Assembly (NCBI GenBank): GCA_963830715.1
Contig: CAWHNS010000006.1
Location: forward strand, 186,001-250,000
DNA length: 64,000 bases
Reading direction: 5' to 3'
Source: CAVVMA01 sp963830715
GTDB lineage: Bacteria; Desulfobacterota; Binatia; Binatales; Binataceae
The notes beneath the pieces were generated by a model that worked only from the letters and a program-made list of their open reading frames with translations, was not told the DNA's origin and did no database searches. Positions 1-8,683 of the stretch are shown piece after piece. A program made the translations under genes and the position numbers. Within the stretch, counting starts at the first letter, position 1. Every line of letters begins with the position of its first letter.

Positions 1-1487
1 TGAATTCGCGGGTGCAGGAAGTCGTGCCCGCGCCCACGCCGTTGGATCATGCGCCAAGGCTCTCCGAGCGCCTGGGCCGGGCCGTGTTCCTCAAGCGCGA
101 GGACCTGACGCCGATCTTTTCCTTCAAGCTGCGCGGCGCCTACAACCGTATCGCGATGCTCACTCCACGCGAGCGGGAGCGCGGAGTGATCGCGGCTTCC
201 GCCGGAAATCACGCGCAGGGCGTCGCATACTCAGCGGCCCGGCTCGGTATCAGCGCGCGCGTCGTGATGCCGCGGACGACTCCCGCGATAAAGGTGGAGG
301 CGGTGCGGCGCCTCGGCGCCAGAGTCGATCTGGCCGGCGACGACTACTCCGACGCTGCCGCGCGATGTCTCGTGCTGGCCGAATGCACCGGAATGACGCA
401 GATTCCGCCCTACGACGATCCCGACGTTATCGCCGGCCAGGCCACGATCGGTCTCGAGGTGCTTCGGCAGGCAGGTCCCGAGCTGGGGTCGATCTTCGTT
501 CCCGTCGGCGGAGGAGGTCTGGCCGCAGGAATCGCGGCGGCGGTCAAGGCGTTGCGGCCGCAAGTCCGGGTCATCGGCGTGGAGCCGTGCGACTCGGATG
601 CGATGAGGCGATCGCTCGCCGCGGGCCGGCGCGTCACGCTCGATCACGTCGGCATCTTCGCCGACGGCGTCGCGGTGCGGCAGGTCGGCGAGCATACTTT
701 CGCGCTATGCGGGCGCTACCTTGACGATTGCATCGTCGTCGGCGTCGATGAAATCTGCGCGGCGATTCGCGACGTGTTCGAAGACACGCGATCGGTGCTG
801 GAGCCGGCCGGCGCGTTGTCGGTTGCGGGCCTCAAGCGCATGGCGAATGAAGGCGCGCTCGGCGCCGGACCTGCGGTCGCGATCGCGTCGGGCGCCAACC
901 TCAACTTCAACCGCCTCGGCTACGTGGCGGAGCGCGCCGCGGTCGGCGAGCATCGCGAATCCATTCTCGCCGCGACGATTCCCGAGCGTCCCGGTTCCTT
1001 CCTCGAATTTCTGAGCGCGATCGGCGAGCGAAACATCACCGAGTTCAACTATCGCCTCGGCTCGCGCGCCGAGGCGCACATCTTCGCGGGAATCGAGATC
1101 GGTTGCCGCAGCGACGGGCTGGAGATCCTGAGGCGGCTGCGCGAGCGCGGTTACAATTGCCACGACCTGACCGAAAATGATCTGGCAAAGACCCACTTGC
1201 GGCATATGGTGGGCGGCCAGTCGGCGGCGGTCGCGGACGAGATGATCCTGAGCTTCGAGTTTCCGGAGCGGCCGGGCGCGCTGCTCAAATTCCTGTCGGC
1301 GCTGGGCACGCGATGGAACATCTCGCTCTTCCACTATCGCAACAACGGCGGCGCCTACGGGCGCGTGCTCTGCGGTCTGGAGGCGCCCGCCGCCGATCGC
1401 GCCGAGCTGCGCAGACGCCTGGAGGAACTCGGCTTCTCCTGGCGCGACGAGTCGCGCAATCCCGCCGCAACCTTCTTCCTGCAATGA
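1..1487 (+). CDS. ilvA: Threonine dehydratase (threonine ammonia-lyase), 5' end cut by window edge
   Basis: PLP enzyme that deaminates threonine to 2-oxobutanoate, the first step of isoleucine synthesis. The frame is open to the left edge. The first in-frame GTG (12) lies where the family is already inside its conserved start region, so the true start is outside the window and about 25-30 residues are missing. Visible are the PLP lysine in SFKLRGAYN, the phosphate-binding loop GGGGLAAG, and two C-terminal ACT-like regulatory repeats, each beginning with an (I/F)PERPG-type motif. Two such repeats are known from the feedback-regulated biosynthetic IlvA, not the single-domain catabolic type. It ends 52 bp before the next gene and is probably first in a forward cluster. 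Confidence 0.95.
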   Translation, partial: NSRVQEVVPAPTPLDHAPRLSERLGRAVFLKREDLTPIFSFKLRGAYNRIAMLTPRERERGVIAASAGNHAQGVAYSAARLGISARVVMPRTTPAIKVEAVRRLGARVDLAGDDYSDAAARCLVLAECTGMTQIPPYDDPDVIAGQATIGLEVLRQAGPELGSIFVPVGGGGLAAGIAAAVKALRPQVRVIGVEPCDSDAMRRSLAAGRRVTLDHVGIFADGVAVRQVGEHTFALCGRYLDDCIVVGVDEICAAIRDVFEDTRSVLEPAGALSVAGLKRMANEGALGAGPAVAIASGANLNFNRLGYVAERAAVGEHRESILAATIPERPGSFLEFLSAIGERNITEFNYRLGSRAEAHIFAGIEIGCRSDGLEILRRLRERGYNCHDLTENDLAKTHLRHMVGGQSAAVADEMILSFEFPERPGALLKFLSALGTRWNISLFHYRNNGGAYGRVLCGLEAPAADRAELRRRLEELGFSWRDESRNPAATFFLQ

Positions 1488-1539
1488 CTTGGCGGGCGCG
1501 TTGGTCTTAGATTAACTATTGCCATCGAAGGAGCGACGG

Positions 1540-2325
1540 ATGAGCGATGACGGGAGCCTGAGGCCGCTGGTCGATTTCGCGGTGGATATTGCGCGCGGCG
1601 CTGGCGAGATCACGCTGCGGCATTTTCGCGGCTCGTTCACGATCGATCGCAAGAAGGATGGGTCCTTCGTCACGGACGCCGATCGCGAAGCCGAGAGTTA
1701 CTTGCGCGCGCGTATCGAGGCGAGTTTCCCCGACGATGCGATCATCGGCGAGGAAGCGGGCGAGCGCGCCGGCGCTTCCGGCCGATGCTGGATTATCGAT
1801 CCGATCGACGGCACCTACTCCTTCGTCCACGGCGTGCCGCTCTACGGCGTGCTGATCGGGCTGGAGATTGCGGGCGATCCGGTCGTGGGCGTGGTCAACC
1901 TGCCCGCGATCGGCGAACTGGTCTTTGCCGGACGCGGACTGGGATGTTACTTCAACGGCCAACCCGCGAAAGTTTCCGCTACACCGTCGCTGCGCAAAGC
2001 GCTGCTCGTCGCGACCGACTTCGGCTACGCGATGCGAACCGCATTCGGCCCCGCGACGGCCGAGTTGCAGAAGCGATCGCGCACGCATCGCACCTGGGGC
2101 GATTGCTACGGGCACGTGCTGGTCGCCACCGGCCGCGCCGACGTAGCTCTCGATCCCGTGATGAACGTGTGGGACTGCGCCGCCTTGTTGCCGATTCTCG
2201 AAGAAGCCGGCGGAACTTTCACCGACTGGAGCGGGCGGCGGACAATTCGCGGCGGCAATGCGATCTCGACCAACGGCATTCTCCTGCCCGAAGTGCTCCA
2301 GATCGTCGCGAGCAATCGGGCGTGA
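1540..2325 (+). CDS. Inositol monophosphatase-family phosphatase (histidinol-phosphatase-like)
   Basis: Mg-dependent phosphatase of the inositol monophosphatase superfamily, 261 aa. The ATG at 1540 is preferred over the upstream in-frame TTG (1519) because AAGGAG at 1528-1533 is correctly spaced. The metal-binding motifs are in order: DADREAE, GEEAG, WIIDPIDGT, and WDCAALLPILEEAGG near the C-terminus. Family members act on histidinol phosphate, inositol phosphate or 3'-phosphoadenosine phosphate. The overall pattern resembles HisN, but the substrate cannot be read from sequence. Its stop overlaps the GTG start of folP, so they are probably co-translated. Confidence 0.88.
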   Translation: MSDDGSLRPLVDFAVDIARGAGEITLRHFRGSFTIDRKKDGSFVTDADREAESYLRARIEASFPDDAIIGEEAGERAGASGRCWIIDPIDGTYSFVHGVPLYGVLIGLEIAGDPVVGVVNLPAIGELVFAGRGLGCYFNGQPAKVSATPSLRKALLVATDFGYAMRTAFGPATAELQKRSRTHRTWGDCYGHVLVATGRADVALDPVMNVWDCAALLPILEEAGGTFTDWSGRRTIRGGNAISTNGILLPEVLQIVASNRA

Positions 2326-3136
2326 AATTCGCGCCGCCAAAAATCGTCGCGAGTGGTAAACCTGACCGAGGACTCGTTCTCCGACGGCGGGCTCTATCTG
2401 AATCCGGAGCGGGCCTTCGAGCACGCGCTGGCGCTCAAGTCGGCGGGTGCCGATATCGTGGAGTTGGGCCCATCGTCGAGCAATCCTGACGCGAAGGAAG
2501 TGCCAGCCGAGGAGGAAATACGCCGGCTGGAGGCGCTGCTGGGAAGACTCGCCGCGCGCGGCATCCCAATTTCCGTCGATTCTTTCCATCCCGAGACTCA
2601 ACAACATTGCGCGCGCCGGCGCGAAGTCGCGTTCATCAACGACGTACAGGGATTTCCGCATTGCGCGATTTACCCCGACCTGGCGCGGGCGACGTGCAAG
2701 CTGGTCGTGATGCACTCGGTTCAGGAAAGGGCGAGGCCCGCGCGGACGCCGGCCGATCCGCGAGGCCGTGATCGCGGGCATCTATCGGTTCTTCGAGCAT
2801 CGATTGAGCGCGCTGGAAGCCGCAGGCATCGCGAGAGAGCGGATCGTGCTCGATCCCGGGATGGGGTACTTTCTTGCCAGCAATGCCGAACCGTCGCTGA
2901 CGGCATTGCGCGAGATTCCCCGGATAAGGGAGCATTTCCGCGTGCCCGCGATGGTCTCGGTTTCGCGCAAATCGTTTCTCGGCACGATTACCGGGCGCGA
3001 CGTCGCGCATCGAGGAGCGGCCACTCTGGCGGCAGAACTGTTCGCCGCGATTCAAGGCGTGGACTATATCCGCACTCACGACGTCGCGGCGCTATGCGAC
3101 GGGCTCAAAGTATTCGCCGCATTAACACTAGATTGA
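2322..3136 (+). CDS. folP: Dihydropteroate synthase, interrupted by at least two frameshifts
   Basis: Condenses pABA with the pterin pyrophosphate in folate synthesis. The start is GTG 2322, overlapping the upstream stop as GTGA. The first ten codons (VKFAPPKIVA) lead into the conserved VNLTEDSFSDGG only if one extra A at 2352 is skipped. The frame then runs through PSSSNPDAKEVPAEEE, SVDSFHP and KLVVMHSVQE. Between about 2727 and 2762 it shifts again to reach IAGIYRFFEHRL, LDPGMGYFL and VSVSRKSFLG. The second break could be one insertion, or two deletions near AAA and CC runs. All active-site blocks are present, so a functional gene with sequence errors is more likely than a pseudogene. Confidence 0.9.
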
Positions 3137-3146
3137 TGAACGCGGC

Positions 3147-4445
3147 ATGAGCGAAAACAGGATGAAGCGAACGTTTATCGCGGAGCTTGGCGCGGCATCC
3201 GGGAAAGTCGTTCTCAAGGGATGGGTTCGGCGGCTGCGCGAGACCAAGTCCACGACCTTCATCATCGTGGAGGACTGCTCGGGCGCGATTCAGGTCGTTG
3301 CGGAACCGTCGCGGACGAGAGGCCTGGGATTGCGGCCGGAATGCGCGGTCGCGATCGCCGGTATCATCCACCGCGACGAGCGCGCCCCCGGCGGCTTCGA
3401 GGTGGATCTCGATCAGCTCGAAGTGCTGGGGCCCGCGGCCGACGATCTTCCTTTCACGTCGATATCCCGGCTGGAGGACATCTCGCCCGATATCGTGCTG
3501 AACTATCGGCCGCTGTCGCTTCGCACCGAGCGTGGCGCGGCGATCTTCCGCGTGCAGGCGGCGATCGTAGAGGCGTTTCGCGCGGCGATGCGGGCGCGAA
3601 GGTTCACCGAGATTTTTTCCTCGAAGATCGTCGCGCGCGGCACCGAAGGCGGGAGCAATCTTTTCCAGATCAGATACTTCGATCGCGTCGCCTACCTCGC
3701 GCAGAGTCCGCAGTTCTACAAGGAGCATGGCGTGGCCGGATTGGAGCGCGTGTTCGAGACCGCCCACGTCTATCGCGCCGAGCCTCACGCCTCGTCACGT
3801 CATCTTACCGAGTATTTCTCGCTGGACTTCGAGATGGGCTTCATCGATGGAGTGGAGGACGTAATCGAGATGGAGCGCGAGGTGCTCGGCGAGGTCTTCG
3901 AGACGATCCAGGCGCGATTCGAAAGCTCGCTCAAGCACTTCAGCGCGTATCTGCCGTCGCTCGAAAAGGCGCCGATCTGGAGCTTCACCGATTGCCTGGA
4001 ACGGATTAGGCTTGCGCATGGCCGGACCGATCTCGCCGACGACCTCGATCCCGACGCGGAGCGCCGGCTGTGTACGATGGCCGAGAAAGAGACCGGCGTC
4101 GCGGCGGTCTTCGTGACCGGGTTCCCGCTCTCGCAGCGCCCCTTCTATACGCATCCGCAAGCCGACGGCATCCACGCCAGCGGATTCGACCTGCTCTTCC
4201 GGGGCGTCGAGGTCACCACCGGCGGCCAGCGACTGCATAGCCGCGCGGACCTCGAAGCCGCGCTGCGCAAGCGGGGAATCGACCCGGCGGACTTCGAGTC
4301 GCATCTCAGGATGTTCGACCTAGGGATGCCGCCGCATGGCGGACTCGCGATCGGAACCGAGCGGCTTACGGCGCAGGTGCTGGGATTGAAGAACGTCCGC
4401 GAGGCAACGCTCTATCCGCGCGACGTAACGCGCCTGGAGCCGTGA
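3147..4445 (+). CDS. aspS: Aspartyl-tRNA synthetase, archaeal/eukaryal (short, probably non-discriminating) type
   Basis: Class II aminoacyl-tRNA synthetase of 432 aa, far shorter than the roughly 590 aa bacterial AspRS because it lacks the GAD insertion. It has an N-terminal OB-fold (residues 10-105), the AQSPQFYKE segment diagnostic of aspartate rather than asparagine enzymes, motif 2 around YRAEPHASSRHLTEY, and motif 3 in GGLAIGTERL. Bacterial members of this type often aminoacylate both tRNA-Asp and tRNA-Asn and work with GatCAB. That specificity is inferred here. ATG 3147 lies 10 bp after folP and suggests one transcription unit. Confidence 0.88.
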   Translation: MSENRMKRTFIAELGAASGKVVLKGWVRRLRETKSTTFIIVEDCSGAIQVVAEPSRTRGLGLRPECAVAIAGIIHRDERAPGGFEVDLDQLEVLGPAADDLPFTSISRLEDISPDIVLNYRPLSLRTERGAAIFRVQAAIVEAFRAAMRARRFTEIFSSKIVARGTEGGSNLFQIRYFDRVAYLAQSPQFYKEHGVAGLERVFETAHVYRAEPHASSRHLTEYFSLDFEMGFIDGVEDVIEMEREVLGEVFETIQARFESSLKHFSAYLPSLEKAPIWSFTDCLERIRLAHGRTDLADDLDPDAERRLCTMAEKETGVAAVFVTGFPLSQRPFYTHPQADGIHASGFDLLFRGVEVTTGGQRLHSRADLEAALRKRGIDPADFESHLRMFDLGMPPHGGLAIGTERLTAQVLGLKNVREATLYPRDVTRLEP

Positions 4446-4469
4446 CCGGACTCGGCCCGAGGCGACAAG

Positions 4470-5678
4470 TCAACTCAGCACCTTGTCTTCGCGCAGGCGC
4501 GCGATCTCGTCTGCCGTGTAGCCGAGCAATCCTGACAGCACTTCCTCGGTGTGTTCCCCGATCAGCGGCGAAGGCCGATAGTGCGGCTCAAATGCGCTGA
4601 AGCGGACCGGAAGGCCCGGCACGATCCGATCGCCGCTCTCGCCGTGCTTGAGCTTGACCAGCATCCCCGACTCCTGAAACGCCGCATCGGCCATAAGATC
4701 GTCCACGCGATAGACGGGCCCGGCGGCGAGCCCGGCGGCGCGCAGCCGCGCGACCAGATCGTCACGATCGAATCTGCGCGTCTGCGCCGCGATTTCCGCC
4801 TCGAGCGCGTTGACGTTATGAAGCCGGCTCGCGACGCGCGCGAAGCGGCCGTCACCCGCGAGCGCCGGGACTTGCAGGGTCTCGCACAGCGCGCCGAACT
4901 CGTCGTCAGTCGCTATTGCGATCGCGACCCATCGATCGTCCCCCGCGGCGGGAAAGACCCCGTGCGGCGCCATGCACTCGTCGCGATTTCCAATCGGTCC
5001 CGAATCGCGCCCGTTCATGAAGAAGTCGGTGAACGCCTCGGGCAGCATCGCGGTCACCGTTTCGGCCATCGAGAGATCGATGTACTGCCCCTCGCCGGTG
5101 CGATCGCGATGATGAATCGCCGCGAGCAGCACGAAGACCATCGCGACTCCGACCGCGAAGTCCGGCCAGGTACCGCCGATTCCGCACGGGTAGCCGCCCG
5201 GATAGCCGGTGAGATGGCACATGCCGGCGAACGCCTGCGTCGTCGGACCCCATCCGACCGCGTTGGCATACGGACCGGTCTGGCCGAGCGGGGTTCCCGA
5301 CAACATGATCAGGCCCGGTTTGAGCGCTCGCAGATCCTCGTAAGCAAGCCCGAACTTTCTCATGTTGGTGACGGTGAAGTTCTCCGTCACGACGTCGCTC
5401 AGCTTGACGAGCCGGCGCGCGATGCCCTGGCCTTCGAGATGGCGCAGGTTGAGCATGATGCTTCGCTTGGACATGTTGATCGAGTGGAACATCCCGCTGC
5501 GATTGATTCCCACCATCCCCTCGGTGCCGCTGATGAAGCGGATGATGTCGGGCGAGAGGGTGGTCTCAACGCGGATCACGTCGGCGCCGAGCGATCCGAG
5601 CCATGCGGTGGTATGCGGAATTGCGAAGATCCAGCCGAAGTCCGCGATTCGCACGCCGCTCAGTGGCAGTTGTTCCAT
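4470..5678 (-). CDS. CaiB/BaiF family III CoA-transferase
   Basis: Moves CoA between carboxylic acids; the substrates are unknown. The 402 aa protein contains FGWIFAIPHTTAWLGSLGA, a Rossmann-like N-terminal segment, and the GTWPDFAVG segment whose Asp is the expected acyl-anhydride nucleophile. It also has GEGQYIDLSMAE, typical of the family. I chose ATG at 5678 because GGGGAG lies about 10 nt upstream. A longer GTG start at 5717 would overlap the upstream gene. It follows a second CoA-transferase at 29 bp spacing, so the pair may act together, perhaps as a heteromeric enzyme or in successive steps. Confidence 0.85.
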   Translation of the reverse strand: MEQLPLSGVRIADFGWIFAIPHTTAWLGSLGADVIRVETTLSPDIIRFISGTEGMVGINRSGMFHSINMSKRSIMLNLRHLEGQGIARRLVKLSDVVTENFTVTNMRKFGLAYEDLRALKPGLIMLSGTPLGQTGPYANAVGWGPTTQAFAGMCHLTGYPGGYPCGIGGTWPDFAVGVAMVFVLLAAIHHRDRTGEGQYIDLSMAETVTAMLPEAFTDFFMNGRDSGPIGNRDECMAPHGVFPAAGDDRWVAIAIATDDEFGALCETLQVPALAGDGRFARVASRLHNVNALEAEIAAQTRRFDRDDLVARLRAAGLAAGPVYRVDDLMADAAFQESGMLVKLKHGESGDRIVPGLPVRFSAFEPHYRPSPLIGEHTEEVLSGLLGYTADEIARLREDKVLS

Positions 5679-5706
5679 TGATGTGGCTCCCCGGATGCCG
5701 TGAGGT

Positions 5707-6978
5707 TCAGATGACACCCTCGGCCGCGAGCGTTGCCAACTCCGATTCGCCGAGCTTCAGCCGCCCGCAGAGGATCTCGCGGTTGTGCTCGCCGAGGCGC
5801 GGGGCGCCGCGGCGTATGCGCCACGGCGTGGCGCTCAGCACATAGGGCGCGCCGGGAATCGTGACCTGGCGGGCCGCCGGATGGTCGTGCTCGACGAAGA
5901 AGTCGCGTGCGCGATACTGCTTGTTGGCGGCGACCTCCGCCGGCGAATAGACCGGGAAGCACGGGACGTGTTCGGCCTGCGCGCGCTCGAATACCTGCTG
6001 CTTGCCGTTCTCCGCCAGCCATCCGAGCAGCCCGGCTTCGACCGCGTCCGCGTGTCTCGCACGATCCCACTGTGTCTGGAAGATGTCACTTTCGGCCCAC
6101 TCGGGATTTCCCATCGCGCGCTTGGTGCCGCCCCAGAATCGATCCGGAGTGGGGCTGAAGCTGACCCATCCGTCCTTGCACGGATATACCCACGGCAATC
6201 CCGTTTTCTGGCGGTTGAAGAGCTTGTCGTAGAAAGGCGCGCCCGGGGTGTCGTGCGTGTAAACGCCGATCGCGGGACGGGCCATGCTCACCATCGCCAG
6301 CCACTGGCTCACGTCCACATGTTGTCCCTTGCCGGTGCGCTTGCGATGGAACAGGGCGGCCATCGCGGCCCCCGCCGCGGTGAATCCAGCCAGGTAGTCC
6401 GCTTGCCGGCAGGCCGGCTTGAGCGGCGGTTCATTGGGCGGATCGGTAACCTGGTTGATCGGTGTTTCGTAGCCGACCAGGCTCATCTGGGTCGCAACCA
6501 AATCGCCCCCGCGCAGATCGCGATACGGCGATTCGGCGCCGAAGAATGTCAGCGACACCACAATCATGCCCGGAAACTGCGAGAGCATCGCGCGCCAGTC
6601 GAGCCCGAGACGCAGGTTGATCGCGGGCGGATTGGGATTCAGCAGGATGTCCGCGCCGGCGATCAGCTTCAGCAGCAGCTCGCGCCCGCGCGGCTGCTCG
6701 AGATCGAGGGTGACGCCGAGCTTGTTGGTATTGAGATGAAGATGCAGCCCGCCGGTTTCAGGATCGGGCATATCGTCTCGAAACGGCCCGCGGCGGCGCT
6801 CTGCGGAGCCCACCCGCGGCGGCTCGACCTTGATGACCTCCGCGCCGAGATCGGCGAACGCCTTGCCGGCCATCGCAGCCGCGAAGAACGGCATCGGATC
6901 GAGGCATGGCAACTCGACGAGCTTGAGATCGCTCAGCGCCTGCGGCGGCTCGTTGCGTTCCGGCCCGCGCTCCGGCAC
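5707..6978 (-). CDS. CaiB/BaiF family III CoA-transferase (second copy)
   Basis: A 423 aa family III CoA-transferase, clearly diverged from its downstream neighbour. The candidate nucleophile Asp is in CRQADYLAGF, and the family segment RTGKGQHVDVSQWLAM follows. GTG at 6978 lies one base from the HAD-phosphatase stop, with an AGGACGAGG-type ribosome site about 12 nt upstream inside the preceding gene. The run HAD - CoA-transferase - CoA-transferase suggests one polycistronic unit. Such pairs occur in degradation of carnitine, bile acids, aromatics or isoprenoids. Nothing here fixes the substrate. Confidence 0.85.
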   Translation of the reverse strand: MPERGPERNEPPQALSDLKLVELPCLDPMPFFAAAMAGKAFADLGAEVIKVEPPRVGSAERRRGPFRDDMPDPETGGLHLHLNTNKLGVTLDLEQPRGRELLLKLIAGADILLNPNPPAINLRLGLDWRAMLSQFPGMIVVSLTFFGAESPYRDLRGGDLVATQMSLVGYETPINQVTDPPNEPPLKPACRQADYLAGFTAAGAAMAALFHRKRTGKGQHVDVSQWLAMVSMARPAIGVYTHDTPGAPFYDKLFNRQKTGLPWVYPCKDGWVSFSPTPDRFWGGTKRAMGNPEWAESDIFQTQWDRARHADAVEAGLLGWLAENGKQQVFERAQAEHVPCFPVYSPAEVAANKQYRARDFFVEHDHPAARQVTIPGAPYVLSATPWRIRRGAPRLGEHNREILCGRLKLGESELATLAAEGVI

Positions 6979-6979
6979 T

Positions 6980-7672
6980 CTATTCGGCCTCGTCCTGGCT
7001 CAGCCGATCGAGCAGGTCCAGCAATTCGCCGAGCGAGTGCAGGACGAAATCCGGCTTGAACTGAGGATGGTTCGCGAGAAAGTCGTAGCTGGCGGCACCG
7101 GTCGCGACCGCCACCGCGGCGCCGAATCCCGCGCCGGAGGCGGCCATAATGTCGCGCGGCTCATCGCCGACGTACATGCACGCGTGCGGAACGACGCCGG
7201 CTCGCAGCGCCGATTGCTTGAGGCTCTGGGTCTTGTCCAGGGCGCGCAGCGAGGCATTGGTCTGGGTCACAATCAGGTCGAAGTATGCGGCCAGCCCGAC
7301 CATCGCGAGTTTCTCCATCAGCCGGCGCGAATCGCCGGGCCGGCTCGTCACCACCGCCATGGTATAGTCGCGACGCTTGAGTTCCGCGAGCGTCTCCGAC
7401 ACGTGAGGCAGCACTTCCAGCCGTTCGGTGCGATCGACTTCGGTCATGAAATACGCCCACGCGAGTTGCGCATACTGCGGCCGCATGTGCTCTGGAATCC
7501 CGAGCCACATGTCATTCTGCTCCATCGCCTGCTTATAGCGCTCGCGGGTAAGCGGTGGCGAATGGCCGAGTTCATCGAGCGCGCTCCGGGCGGCGATATA
7601 GAGCGGGCCGTGGATATCCACCAGCGTCCCGTCGAGATCGAAGAAAATCGCTTTGAATTCCCTGGAAGGCAA
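6980..7672 (-). CDS. HAD-superfamily (phosphoglycolate phosphatase-like) hydrolase
   Basis: Haloacid-dehalogenase fold phosphatase, 230 aa, probably acting on a small phosphometabolite. Motif I is DLDGTLVD (nucleophile Asp), motif II is VVTSRPG, motif III is the Lys in LDKTQSLKQ, and motif IV is VGDEPRDI. A helical cap lies between residues 20 and 90, as in subclass IA. The only start consistent with the N-terminus is TTG at 7672, immediately after the TAG of the upstream gene. The substrate is not deducible. Confidence 0.82.
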   Translation of the reverse strand: MPSREFKAIFFDLDGTLVDIHGPLYIAARSALDELGHSPPLTRERYKQAMEQNDMWLGIPEHMRPQYAQLAWAYFMTEVDRTERLEVLPHVSETLAELKRRDYTMAVVTSRPGDSRRLMEKLAMVGLAAYFDLIVTQTNASLRALDKTQSLKQSALRAGVVPHACMYVGDEPRDIMAASGAGFGAAVAVATGAASYDFLANHPQFKPDFVLHSLGELLDLLDRLSQDEAE

Positions 7673-8683
7673 CTAACCAGCCTCAAGCTCTTTGAAGCTG
7701 TTTGATCCGATACTTGTCAAGCGCGCGATACCGGCGGTATCGAGCGCGACCAGGAACTTTCCTTCGCATTTTTCTTCCAGCACGACCAGGCCGCCCCGAC
7801 GTGCCGCGACTGCCGCGCCCAGCGCCAGCACTTCTGCGTCTGCCTGATCGAGCGTGGCGGCCTCGAAAGCGCCCACGAGGATTCCCAGCCGCCGGCGGAG
7901 CGCCGAATTTATCGCACGCCGATCGTCGAGCGCCGGTTTCGGCTCGCGCGCCTTGGAGTGCAGCGGGCCGCCCGCCCAAAGCTTGAACTGCAGTGCGGGA
8001 TACGACTCGAAGGTTTCCACGCCGGCTTCTTCGAGCGCACGATACGCTGCGAATCCGGCCAGCATGAATCGCGTGAACAACGATCCGCCGCTCGGCGCCG
8101 ATCCGTTCTGCGGCGCGCGATCGTCAAGCAGGCGGCCGAACAGCCGGGTCGCGATCGCGCGCAGATGCGGCTTGCAGGCCGGATCCGCGGCGCATCGGGC
8201 GAAATACCCAAGCTGCGGTGTCGGGTACATCGAGAGGCGGAACGCAGGGATGGAATCCGCCGCGATGATCTTCACGAGACGCCGCAACGCCGCATCAAGA
8301 AGGCGCCCGTCCGCTTCGGGCGATCGGCGGGTTGGCTCGCGCTGCGACCAGTCGAGGTCGCGGGGCCATCGCGGCGAGTCGATGAGGGCGATTGCTCGCG
8401 AGGTCGCGAGCAGGGGAGCCGCGGTCAGAATCCGGCCGCGAAGACTCGCGACCGGGTCGCGATCGAGACCGGCGATCGCCACGCGCCGATGCTCCAGGCG
8501 GTCGCGGCGCGCGTTCAGGATCGCCAGATCGAGGGCATCCTCGCCGACGTCTATTCCGCAGATGACGGCGCCAGGCGGGATGTCGAGCCCCGCGACTGGT
8601 AGAGCAGTTGATACTCGCGCAGCCCACCGATCACTTTCTTGACGTATTCGCGAGTCTCGCGATATCCGATATTCTCGACCCAT
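7673..8683 (-). CDS. DUF429 family protein (predicted RNase H-like nuclease fold), start uncertain
   Basis: The protein has the DUF429 hallmarks: a first strand ICGIDVGEDALDLAI with an acidic residue, ALIDSPRW, and ESYPALQFKLWAGG near the middle, with a C-terminal acidic helix. The family is predicted to have an RNase H-like fold; its cellular role is unknown. No ATG, GTG or TTG occurs between the conserved first strand and codons inside the upstream gene. The nearest starts (ATG 8683, GTG 8716) force an overlap of 130 bp or more with the transglycosylase. Either the start is non-canonical or a frame error hides the junction. Confidence 0.6.
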   Translation of the reverse strand: MGREYRISRDSRIRQESDRWAARVSTALPVAGLDIPPGAVICGIDVGEDALDLAILNARRDRLEHRRVAIAGLDRDPVASLRGRILTAAPLLATSRAIALIDSPRWPRDLDWSQREPTRRSPEADGRLLDAALRRLVKIIAADSIPAFRLSMYPTPQLGYFARCAADPACKPHLRAIATRLFGRLLDDRAPQNGSAPSGGSLFTRFMLAGFAAYRALEEAGVETFESYPALQFKLWAGGPLHSKAREPKPALDDRRAINSALRRRLGILVGAFEAATLDQADAEVLALGAAVAARRGGLVVLEEKCEGKFLVALDTAGIARLTSIGSNSFKELEAG

